DNA of 6,383 nt from an uncultured Clostridium sp. (lineage in GTDB: Bacteria > Bacillota_A > Clostridia > Lachnospirales > Lachnospiraceae). The DNA lies in contig CAMWKN010000095.1 in assembly GCA_947174825.1 (NCBI GenBank), forward strand, positions 1 to 6,383. The letters run 5' to 3'. The notes beneath the pieces are model-generated. The model made no database searches and was not told the DNA's origin. It saw only the letters and a program-made list of their open reading frames with translations. The translations under genes and the position numbers were made by a program. Below are positions 1-5,869 of this stretch, piece after piece (within the stretch, counting starts at the first letter, position 1; each line of letters begins with the position of its first letter).

Positions 1-2
1 AT

Positions 3-149
3 GTGATTTTTAAGATACAGCGTAAACATCCACAGTCTCGGACAAAAACGGAGAAAAAAGCCGTGGCTTCAGTGGAGGAAGAAGATTTTGTGGAGGAAAC
101 TTCGGATCCCGATGAAGGGGAGCCGGAGGAATCCGAAGATGAAGAGTGA
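3..149 (+). CDS. C-terminal fragment of an unidentified acidic-tailed protein
   Basis: The third forward frame is open from the window edge to a TGA at 147-149, giving 48 residues; the start lies outside the window. The fragment opens with a basic stretch (KIQRKHPQSRTKTEKKA) and ends in a very acidic, low-complexity tail rich in Glu, Asp, Ser and Pro (ending EESEDEE). The other two forward frames are stopped at once, and a clear terminator follows 28 bp after the stop, which supports a real gene end. A basic linker followed by an acidic tail is typical of disordered C-termini of many cytosolic proteins and does not identify the family. I do not recognise it. Confidence 0.6.
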   Translation: MIFKIQRKHPQSRTKTEKKAVASVEEEDFVEETSDPDEGEPEESEDEE

Positions 150-176
150 AGCTAAGTCAAATCTCTAAAAATAGAA

Positions 177-216
177 ATGCCGAAAATCTTGGAATCAAGT
201 ATTTTCGGCATTTTTT
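177..216 (+). terminator. Rho-independent terminator of the upstream gene
   Basis: An 11-bp perfect stem (ATGCCGAAAAT / ATTTTCGGCAT, 177-187 and 201-211) is extended by CTTG/CAAG around a GAAT loop with one bulged T, and is followed by six Ts (211-216). It lies 28 bp after the stop codon of the upstream fragment. The reverse strand also carries a T-rich stretch after the same stem, so weak bidirectional action is possible. Confidence 0.85.
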
Positions 217-219
217 ATC

Positions 220-240
220 GAATAGGAAATTCTCCTATTC
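220..240. repeat. Small perfect hairpin between two terminators
   Basis: GAATAGGA (220-227) and TCCTATTC (233-240) form an 8-bp perfect inverted repeat around a 5-nt spacer AATTC. Neither strand has a clean T tract directly after it, so it is not an obvious terminator. It sits exactly between the plus-strand terminator (177-216) and the minus-strand tRNA terminator (244-302). Its role is unknown; it could be an accessory hairpin for either transcript or a protein-binding palindrome. Confidence 0.5.
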
Positions 241-243
241 AAT

Positions 244-302
244 AAAAAACGCTCCGCAAGGGCACTGAACATCCAGTGGATGTTCAGTGCCCCCGCGGAG
301 CG
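244..302 (-). terminator. Strong 25-bp-stem terminator of the tRNA-Arg transcript
   Basis: On the minus strand an 8-bp outer stem (CGCTCCGC/GCGGAGCG; 295-302 with 250-257) and a 15-bp inner stem (GGGCACTGAACATCC; 278-292 with 260-274) close a 3-nt loop at 275-277. Six Ts (249-244) follow. The two layers are joined by a GG facing TT, which in minus-strand RNA makes two G-U pairs and a continuous 25-bp helix. In plus-strand RNA the same positions are AA facing CC, which do not pair. This asymmetry and the T tract show that the element works as minus-strand RNA, ending the transcript that begins at the tRNA promoter. Confidence 0.88.
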
Positions 303-389
303 AAGATGCGCACTCGCGCAAAGATGAAGATGTCGCTTATGCGATTGCGCTCGGCGCGAGAGTTTCGCTTGCGAAACTCTTTATTCTAA
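303..389 (-). other. GC-rich multi-hairpin trailer downstream of tRNA-Arg (candidate structured RNA or interspersed repeat)
   Basis: This stretch lies between the tRNA 3' end and its terminator and is far more GC-rich than its surroundings. Read on the minus strand it holds, in order, AGAGTTTCGC-AA-GCGAAACTCT (380-359, 10-bp arms), TCGC-ATAA-GCGA (about 344-333) and TGCGC-GAGT-GCGCA (about 320-307), then leads straight into the long terminator stem. No credible reading frame or ribosome binding site is present. It is either a structured 3' trailer of the pre-tRNA, a small RNA released from it, or a copy of a dispersed intergenic repeat. The hairpins are visible; the role is inferred. Confidence 0.55.
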
Positions 390-463
390 CGTCGCTAAGA
401 GGATTTGAACCTCCGGCCTACCGCTTAGGAGGCGGTCGCTCTATCCAGCTGAGCTATAGCGAC
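390..463 (-). tRNA. tRNA-Arg (anticodon CCT)
   Basis: The reverse strand folds as a full cloverleaf. The acceptor stem GTCGCTA/TAGCGAC is perfect over 7 bp (463-457 with 397-391), with discriminator G at 390. The D-arm region is GCTCAGCTGGATAGAGC, the anticodon stem is ACCGC/GCGGT with loop CTCCTAA (anticodon CCT, reading AGG codons), and the T-arm is GGAGG-TTCAAAT-CCTCT. CCA is not encoded: TTA follows the discriminator, so CCA must be added enzymatically. It is a solitary tRNA with its own promoter upstream and terminator downstream on the same strand. Confidence 0.97.
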
Positions 464-481
464 ATTTATGAAATCCATTTT

Positions 482-510
482 ATTTTACTTATAAACAGGC
501 AGCTTGTCAA
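482..510 (-). promoter_or_regulatory. Sigma-A-type promoter of tRNA-Arg
   Basis: On the minus strand a consensus -35 TTGACA (510-505), a 17-bp spacer (504-488) and a -10 TAAAAT (487-482, five of six matches) lie just upstream of the tRNA. Transcription would start near 475, about a dozen bases before the mature tRNA 5' end at 463, leaving a short leader for RNase P to remove. Confidence 0.85.
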
Positions 511-638
511 TTGTCTTTTTCTTTTGCGTTTCTGCATTTTGTAATAGAACTTGCTGCTATGCTTCATTGGAGATACAAGGATTATCTTTGCGAAACAACG
601 GGGAAGACTGCAGGAATGCCTGACAAGCCATGGTTAGC

Positions 639-667
639 TAGACATTTTATGGGAGTTGGGGTATACT
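639..667 (+). promoter_or_regulatory. Sigma-A-type promoter of the clpX-like gene
   Basis: TAGACA (639-644, five of six) and TATACT (662-667, five of six) are separated by exactly 17 bp (645-661). The predicted start near 674 gives a leader of about 26 nt to the GTG at 700. The promoter lies inside the longer open frame that begins at 511, which supports placing the real gene start after it. Confidence 0.6.
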
Positions 668-699
668 TTAGACTATTAAAGGATATGGGGGAAAGAAGA

Positions 700-2130
700 G
701 TGGCTGAAGATACAAATAAACCGAATGATAATGAAGATAACGAATATGAGGATGTCTGTTATATTTGCAGGCGACCGGAGAGCAAGGCAGGCAAGATGAT
801 TAAGATGCCGGTGCCGAATAATAATATCTGTATTTGTAATGATTGTATGCAAAAGACATTGAATACAGTTCCGATGAATGGAATGCCCTATATGGACATG
901 TTTCATATGGGGACAATGCCGCCATATGAGGAGGTTCCCAAGCGGCAGAAATTAAAGCGCAAAAAGGAAGAAAAACAGGAGGCATCCCAAAAGAAGAAAG
1001 CCGAAGAGGTCGTATTTGATATTGAACATTTACCAGCACCACATCGGATCAAAGCGCAGTTGGATGAGTATGTAGTAGGACAGGATTATGCCAAGAAAGT
1101 AGTATCAGTAGCGGTGTATAATCATTATAAACGGGTATTAACTGATACGATGGACGACATTGAGATTGAGAAATCCAACATGCTGATGATTGGACCTACT
1201 GGATGTGGCAAGACATATCTGGTTAGGACTTTAGCACGATTATTGCAGGTGCCGCTTGCCATTACTGATGCCACATCACTGACTGAAGCCGGTTATATTG
1301 GTGATGATGTGGAAAGTGTATTGTCAAAATTACTGGCGGCAGCGGACAATGATGTGGAAAAAGCGGAGCATGGTATTGTATTTATTGATGAGATTGACAA
1401 GATTGCCAAGAAGCGCAACACCAACAGCCGTGATGTCAGCGGAGAATCGGTGCAGCAAGGGATGTTAAAATTGCTGGAGGGCAGCGATGTAGAGGTGCCG
1501 GTGGGGGCAGCAAATAAAAATGCCATGGTGCCTATGACTACAATTAATACCAGAAATATTTTATTTATTTGCGGCGGTGCTTTTCCGGAATTGGACAAGA
1601 TTATTAAAAATCGTTTGAACCGTCAATCATCCATTGGCTTTCTGTCCGATTTAAAGGACAAGTATGATGAGGACAGCAATATATTGGAAAAGGCTACAAC
1701 AGAGGATCTGCGGGAATTCGGTATGATTCCGGAATTTTTAGGCAGATTGCCGGTGGTATTTGCATTGCAGGCAATGACAGAGGACATGTTGGTGGAGGTA
1801 TTGACCAAACCGAAAAATGCGATATTGAAACAGTATCAGAAACTTCTGGCATTGGACGAGGTGGATTTGCAATTTAGTGACGAGGCAATCCACGCTATAG
1901 CAGCACAGGCAGCAGAGAAAAAGACCGGAGCCAGAGCACTTCGAACCATTATTGAAGATTTTATGCTGGATATTATGTATGAGATTCCAAAAGATGATCT
2001 GATTGGCAGAGTTACCATTACTGCTGATTATATCGAAAAGAAGGGATCGCCTCAGATCGAAATGCGAGGTAGTGGAGAGATGAAGTTGTTGACAGAACGG
2101 ATGCAAGAGCCTGTTTATAACGGCGTATGA
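700..2130 (+). CDS. clpX: ClpX-type AAA+ protein unfoldase, divergent paralogue
   Basis: ATP-driven hexameric unfoldase that feeds proteins to the ClpP peptidase in the cytosol. With the GTG start it has 476 residues, against about 420 for typical ClpX. Cysteines C20, C23, C46 and C49 (CYIC...CNDC) match the zinc-binding N-domain, with an extra C44. Walker A is GPTGCGKT (165-172), pore loop GYIG (198-201), Walker B VFIDEID (227-233), the ClpP-docking IGF tripeptide 312-314, the arginine-finger box PEFLGRLP (344-351) and sensor-2 GAR (410-412). The extra length is mainly a Met-rich then Lys/Glu-rich linker (about 48-104). Where canonical ClpX has an RKH pore loop, this protein reads AANKN (270-274). 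GTG is chosen because the frame before it contains the promoter, because a G-rich Shine-Dalgarno (GGGGG) sits 8 nt upstream, and because MAEDTNK resembles ClpX N-termini. ATG 685 is the alternative. No clpP is adjacent. Confidence 0.93.
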   Translation: MAEDTNKPNDNEDNEYEDVCYICRRPESKAGKMIKMPVPNNNICICNDCMQKTLNTVPMNGMPYMDMFHMGTMPPYEEVPKRQKLKRKKEEKQEASQKKKAEEVVFDIEHLPAPHRIKAQLDEYVVGQDYAKKVVSVAVYNHYKRVLTDTMDDIEIEKSNMLMIGPTGCGKTYLVRTLARLLQVPLAITDATSLTEAGYIGDDVESVLSKLLAAADNDVEKAEHGIVFIDEIDKIAKKRNTNSRDVSGESVQQGMLKLLEGSDVEVPVGAANKNAMVPMTTINTRNILFICGGAFPELDKIIKNRLNRQSSIGFLSDLKDKYDEDSNILEKATTEDLREFGMIPEFLGRLPVVFALQAMTEDMLVEVLTKPKNAILKQYQKLLALDEVDLQFSDEAIHAIAAQAAEKKTGARALRTIIEDFMLDIMYEIPKDDLIGRVTITADYIEKKGSPQIEMRGSGEMKLLTERMQEPVYNGV

Positions 2131-2221
2131 AATATAATCGAATAAAGAAGCAGGTAATTGTTGATATTAGATTATTAGACATAATTTGACAGTGTTGTAT
2201 CATGAATTGTGGAGGATAGAT

Positions 2222-2758
2222 ATGAATACTTTTGCAGTTTCACAGGATATTGAGGGAGAATCCATTGTTTTAAGAGCGATTACGAAGGAGCATACTCCGT
2301 TGATTGTAAAATGGCGAAATAATCCTAATGTCCAGCATAATTTTATATTTCAAGAGACTTTTACAGAGGAAATTCATAACGCATGGATGGACAGCAAGGT
2401 AGCATCAGGGGAAGTTGTTCAATTTATCATATATACCAAGCAGTCGAATATGCCAGTGGGATCGGTTTACTTGCGGGATGTTGATTTAGAGAAACAAAAA
2501 GCAGAGTTTGGCATTTTTATTGGTGAGGATGATGCCAGAGGAAAGGGATATGGCAGAAGTGCTGCTCAGTTGATCTGCAAATATGGTTTTGAACAGCTGC
2601 ATCTTCACAAAATCATGCTTCGTGTATTTGCATCGAATGTGGGGGCAATTCGTTCCTATGAACATGCGGGATTTGTGCAGGAAGCATATCTAAAAGATGA
2701 AGAGAAAATTAATGGAAAATTTCACGATATTATATTTATGGCAATGATAAATGATTAA
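2222..2758 (+). CDS. GNAT family N-acetyltransferase (RimJ/RimL/PseH-like)
   Basis: Predicted cytosolic acetyl-CoA-dependent N-acetyltransferase of 178 residues, a full length for the family. The N-terminus has the pattern of RimJ/PseH-type GNATs (IVLRAI then KWRNNPNV, residues 15-37). The acetyl-CoA pyrophosphate loop is RGKGYGR (106-112), and the C-terminal half has the usual LHKIMLRVFASNVGAIRSYE..GF segment (128-151). The ATG at 2222 is chosen because GGAGG (2211-2215) lies 6 nt upstream; an in-frame TTG at 2186 has no such site. It follows clpX by 91 bp without a visible terminator and precedes the glycosyltransferase by 53 bp, so co-transcription is likely. By analogy with PseH-type enzymes next to glycosyltransferases it could acylate an amino sugar. 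Ribosomal-protein or small-molecule acetylation is equally possible; the substrate is not shown by the sequence. Confidence 0.88.
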   Translation: MNTFAVSQDIEGESIVLRAITKEHTPLIVKWRNNPNVQHNFIFQETFTEEIHNAWMDSKVASGEVVQFIIYTKQSNMPVGSVYLRDVDLEKQKAEFGIFIGEDDARGKGYGRSAAQLICKYGFEQLHLHKIMLRVFASNVGAIRSYEHAGFVQEAYLKDEEKINGKFHDIIFMAMIND

Positions 2759-2811
2759 AATATACGATGTACGGCATATGGATGTGAACGGAGTAGAAAA
2801 GGAGAACGAAA

Positions 2812-3747
2812 ATGAAATTATCAATTGTGATTCCATGTTATGGATCAGAGAATACAATAGAAGGTGTAGTGGATGAAATAGAGAATACCATCCAGAAAAG
2901 GGATGTTGAGCATGAGATAATTCTAGTTAATGATTGTTCCCCAGATCATGTCTGGGATAAGATTGTTAGCTTGTCTCAAAAATATGAGTATGTTCACGGG
3001 GTCTCTTTTGCTAAAAATTTCGGGCAGCATTCTGCTTTGATGGCAGGTTATCGTGAGACAACGGGAGATATTGTCATATCTATGGATGATGATGGACAGA
3101 CTCCGGCTGATGAGTTATTTAAATTGGTTGATCAGATTGAGGCAGGGTATGATGTTGTGTATGCAACATATGACAATAAGCAACATAATGTTTTTCGGAA
3201 TTTGGGAAGCCGTGTGAATGATAAGATGTGTAATATACTTCTAGGAAAACCGAAGGGATTGATGGTAACCAGCTATTTTGCGGCAAAACGTTTTATTGTT
3301 GATGAGATATGTCGTTATAATAACTCCTATACGTATGTGATTGGTTTGGTACTGAGAAGTACTAAAAATATTGGAACAGTTCCTGTTACACACCGGAAGC
3401 GGGAAGAGGGGAGTTCTGGTTATACCTTTGGCAAACTCATTAATCTATGGTTAAACGGTTTTACGGCATTTTCGGTAAAACCATTACGTTTTGCAACTAT
3501 GGCAGGAATTATCATTGCTAGTTTGGGTTTTTTAGGTGTAATTTATATTGTGATTAATAAATTGATTAATCCTTTGGTGCCTGTGGGATGGAGTTCTACT
3601 ATGGTAGCGCTCTGTATCATTGGTGGATTGATTTTATTTACACTGGGAATGATTGGAGAATACCTGGGCAGGGTATATATCAGCATTAATGATGCTCCGC
3701 AATATGTGATACGGGACAAGACAAAGGATTCTAAAATAGATAAATAA
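2812..3747 (+). CDS. Family 2 glycosyltransferase, GtrB/ArnC/DPM1-like polyprenol-phosphate type
   Basis: Predicted membrane-anchored enzyme that moves a sugar from a nucleotide donor to undecaprenyl phosphate on the inner face of the membrane. The 311 residues match the family length. The GT-A domain starts with LSIVIPCYGSENTI (3-16), has VNDCSPD (39-45), FAKNFGQHSALMAGY (66-80), the metal/donor site DDDGQTP (92-98) and the acceptor-side motif THRKREEGSSGYTFGKL (193-209). Two C-terminal transmembrane helices follow (about 227-249 and 263-287), as in GtrB and ArnC, then a short charged tail. AAGGAG lies 7 nt before the ATG. Members supply lipid-linked sugars for decorating wall polymers, glycolipids or glycoproteins. 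The preceding acetyltransferase hints at an amino-sugar donor, but no flippase or sugar-biosynthesis gene is in view, so the sugar cannot be named. Confidence 0.9.
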   Translation: MKLSIVIPCYGSENTIEGVVDEIENTIQKRDVEHEIILVNDCSPDHVWDKIVSLSQKYEYVHGVSFAKNFGQHSALMAGYRETTGDIVISMDDDGQTPADELFKLVDQIEAGYDVVYATYDNKQHNVFRNLGSRVNDKMCNILLGKPKGLMVTSYFAAKRFIVDEICRYNNSYTYVIGLVLRSTKNIGTVPVTHRKREEGSSGYTFGKLINLWLNGFTAFSVKPLRFATMAGIIIASLGFLGVIYIVINKLINPLVPVGWSSTMVALCIIGGLILFTLGMIGEYLGRVYISINDAPQYVIRDKTKDSKIDK

Positions 3748-3773
3748 TATGTTATGTGAAACATACTTTGTTC
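3748..3773 (+). terminator. Weak possible terminator after the glycosyltransferase gene
   Basis: TATGTT (3748-3753) and AACATA (3760-3765) form a 6-bp AT-rich stem directly after the stop codon, followed by CTTTGTTCT. The stem is weak and the T tract interrupted, so partial read-through into the protease gene is likely. Confidence 0.25.
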
Positions 3774-3797
3774 TATCACGGCAATAAAACAGATGCA

Positions 3798-3803
3798 TAT
3801 AAT
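3798..3803 (+). promoter_or_regulatory. Candidate -10 element for the protease gene
   Basis: A perfect TATAAT lies at 3798-3803, but no good -35 hexamer is found 16-18 bp upstream. If used, transcription would begin near 3810. That would leave too little leader for an ATG at 3817 but about 28 nt for the ATG at 3838, which supports the downstream start. Confidence 0.35.
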
Positions 3804-3837
3804 ACAATAATTATCTATGCAGGCTGGGATAAGTGAT

Positions 3838-5592
3838 ATGGATGTGAATTGCCGGGAGCAGATATATTCGGAGGATTATATTGATTATCTGGTGGAACAT
3901 GTAGGAGATAATTCAAAAATACCAGAGTGGTATTTCTCGAATTGTTATCAGATTGCGTGTAATCGTTATGCCGTTTTATATCTTCAGGAGGGGCGTGTTA
4001 AATATGAAAATTGGTCGGGTGTGTATGTAATTCCCCGAGCTTTTGGACTATTGTCTTCTGACGATACCCTGGAGGAAATGGGCGTGGCACAAGTGCAGCG
4101 GATGACAAACCTGAATTTGACAGGTCAAGGTGTAATGATTGGATTTGTAGATACAGGTATTGACTATACCCATCCGGCATTTATCAATGCAGATGGTAGC
4201 AGTCGAATTTTGAGCATCTGGGATCAGACCATACAAGAGAAGCCGGAAGGCGGTCTTGGGACTGTTCCGGATGGTTTTTTATTTGGAATGGAATATAACT
4301 CGGATGAAATTGCATTGGCTCTGGCGGCGGATGATCCATGGTCCGTGGTGCCAAGTCGGGATGAAAATGGTCACGGAACTTTTCTGGCGGGAGTGGCATG
4401 TGGAAATCGTAATGAGGAACGCGGCTTTACGGGGGTGGCACCACTGGCATCGATCTGTGTGGTGAAATGCAAAGAGGCAAAACAAAATTTTAGGGATTAT
4501 TATCAGATACAAGGAAATGAACCCTGCTATTCTGAAAGCGATATTATGTTGGGCATCCGATATTTATGGAATCAAGCTATCAAGAGAGAATTACCCTTAG
4601 TGGTATGTCTGGGGATGGGAACCAACCAGGGCGGACATAATACAGGAGGAATTTTAGGAGAAATGATGTCCTTCTATGGTTCTTATCGAGGAACTTTCAT
4701 GGTTAATGCTGCTGGGAATGAAGCCAATTCATCCCATCATTATTATAGCGGTCAGCTCAGTCCCGGGGAAAATGCAGAGGTAGAATTAAGAGTTGGACCA
4801 GGCAGAGGTGGCTTTACCATGGAGCTTTGGAGTGGGGCGCCTGGCAGATACTCGGTAGGCTTGGTCTCGCCCAGTGGTGAATTTAGTGGTAAAACGATAG
4901 CCCGGTTAGGGGAACGTAATGAAATCCGCTTTTTATTCGAACAGACTACAGTTGAGGTAGAATATTTGCTGGTTTCAGCAGAAAGTGGAGACGAATGTAT
5001 ACGGATAAAATTCAAAGAGCCACAGGGTGGAATATGGCGCATACGAGTTTTTAATGAGAACAACATGGAAAGTAATTTTCATATCTGGCTGCCTATACGG
5101 AATTTTATCAGCGATGAAACCTATTTCTTGCAGGCAGATCCCAATGTAACGATTTGTGATCCAGCAAATAGTGTTGGTATTATTACGACAGGATTTTATA
5201 ATGGTAACACGGGTGGAGTTTCTATAGATTCCAGTCGTGGTTACACCCGGCTTGGCTTGGTTAAGCCAGATATTGTGGCACCTGGAGTCAATATTTTAGG
5301 ACCATTACCAGGGATCGGTCTTCCACCTCAGTCTGTGACAGAACGAGAAACGTATGCCAGATATGATAGTCAGAGCGGTTCCAGTGCTGCAGCCGCATTA
5401 ACCGCTGGCACGGTTGCTCTTCTGGTGGAATGGGGACTGGTCAGACGCAATGACATATCCATGGATACAGTTACAGTCCAAAAGTATTTAATACAGGGAG
5501 CGAATCCCGCAGGGAGCGTGACGCCAAATCAAGCGTGGGGAAACGGTCAGCTGGATCTATTTGGGGTGTTTGATGTTCTTCGTCCAAAGTAA
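3838..5592 (+). CDS. Csp-like subtilisin family (S8) serine protease, cytosolic type
   Basis: Predicted serine protease of 584 residues resembling the clostridial CspA/B/C group, whose best-known members process cortex hydrolase during spore germination; many Clostridia have further paralogues of unknown role. The catalytic triad is complete: D105 in FVDTGID, H179 in ENGHGTFLAG and S516 in QSGSSAAAAL, with oxyanion N294 in NAAGNE. Residues 1 to about 75 look like a prodomain, and about 300-430 is the inserted beta-rich jelly-roll region typical of Csp proteins. KPDIVAPGVNI (476-486) and the C-terminal AWGNGQLDLFGVFDVL are also typical, so the 3' end is authentic. There is no signal peptide or membrane segment. 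The ATG at 3838 has GGGAT 7 nt upstream; ATG 3817 has no ribosome binding site. The last 122 bp overlap the convergent yaaL-like gene. Confidence 0.92.
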   Translation: MDVNCREQIYSEDYIDYLVEHVGDNSKIPEWYFSNCYQIACNRYAVLYLQEGRVKYENWSGVYVIPRAFGLLSSDDTLEEMGVAQVQRMTNLNLTGQGVMIGFVDTGIDYTHPAFINADGSSRILSIWDQTIQEKPEGGLGTVPDGFLFGMEYNSDEIALALAADDPWSVVPSRDENGHGTFLAGVACGNRNEERGFTGVAPLASICVVKCKEAKQNFRDYYQIQGNEPCYSESDIMLGIRYLWNQAIKRELPLVVCLGMGTNQGGHNTGGILGEMMSFYGSYRGTFMVNAAGNEANSSHHYYSGQLSPGENAEVELRVGPGRGGFTMELWSGAPGRYSVGLVSPSGEFSGKTIARLGERNEIRFLFEQTTVEVEYLLVSAESGDECIRIKFKEPQGGIWRIRVFNENNMESNFHIWLPIRNFISDETYFLQADPNVTICDPANSVGIITTGFYNGNTGGVSIDSSRGYTRLGLVKPDIVAPGVNILGPLPGIGLPPQSVTERETYARYDSQSGSSAAAALTAGTVALLVEWGLVRRNDISMDTVTVQKYLIQGANPAGSVTPNQAWGNGQLDLFGVFDVLRPK

Positions 5593-5806
5593 GATTTAGC
5601 TCCCGCATATCGCGCAAAATAATGCTATATCGGAGATAGGCAGCATTTAATTCATAAATATAGCTGTCTATCATATCTGGATCATCGACAGCATCCAGAC
5701 CAGTATATGCATTTTCCAGACTTCGCTGTGCTTCTAATAAAGATTTTTTTAGGAAAGTCTCCCGTTTGGGAGGCTTTTTCTGTTTTTGTCTGATTGATAA
5801 ATTCAT
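5471..5806 (-). CDS. yaaL: DUF2508/YaaL-family small protein
   Basis: A 111-residue protein of unknown function. The core at about 22-68 (LLEAQRSLENAYTGL then DDPDMIDSYIYELNAAYLRY and ILRDMREL) shows the family signature as I remember it: a DPDxID-x-xIYEL motif followed by an amphipathic helix ending in a basic/acidic stretch. YaaL relatives are usually about 70-90 residues; this one has a non-conserved tail of about 40 residues encoded entirely opposite the 3' end of the protease gene. AAAGGA lies 5 nt upstream of the ATG (5812-5817 on the plus strand). In Bacillus yaaL lies between recR and bofA on the same strand; here bofA is the neighbour but is divergent and recR is absent. The N-terminus (residues 8-18) is Lys/Arg/Pro-rich because it is coded opposite a plus-strand terminator. 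Confidence 0.78.
   Translation of the reverse strand: MNLSIRQKQKKPPKRETFLKKSLLEAQRSLENAYTGLDAVDDPDMIDSYIYELNAAYLRYSIILRDMRELNLTLDEEHQTPQIDPADRFPTLDLASRSLRDSLPVLNTFGL
5754..5787 (+). terminator. Rho-independent terminator of the protease transcript, inside the yaaL-like gene
   Basis: AAAGTCTCCC (5754-5763) and GGGAGGCTTT (5768-5777) form a 10-bp stem with one T-G pair and a GTTT loop. T tracts follow at 5775-5779 and 5783-5787. It lies 161 bp past the protease stop codon and within the first codons of the opposite yaaL-like gene, so the protease mRNA would be antisense to nearly all of yaaL. Confidence 0.75.
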
Positions 5807-5869
5807 AGGAATCCTTTCCTGCGCTCTACTAACGCATATAAGGTGTCAAATGCCACATCAGGGCTAAGC

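Noticed and set aside
287..544. Plus-strand open frame of 85 codons across the tRNA
   Set aside because: It reads antisense through the trailer hairpins and the tRNA-Arg, has no ribosome binding site, and is explained by those RNA features.
2158..2191. Promoter candidates before the acetyltransferase gene, including a perfect TTGACA at 2186-2191
   Set aside because: TTGACA has no -10 at the right distance, since the site would fall on the Shine-Dalgarno. CATAAT at 2180-2185 pairs only with a poor TTGTTG or a too-close TTGATA. Read-through from clpX is simpler.
1293..2203. Several minus-strand frames opposite clpX
   Set aside because: They are low-complexity shadows of a strongly conserved clpX reading frame, with no motifs of their own.
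2186..2221. TTG start adding 12 residues to the acetyltransferase
   Set aside because: There is no ribosome binding site before it, whereas GGAGG is well placed before ATG 2222.
5844..5849. Consensus -35 TTGACA on the minus strand upstream of the yaaL-like gene
   Set aside because: At 15-18 bp downstream there is only TAGTAG or GAGCGC, so no acceptable -10.
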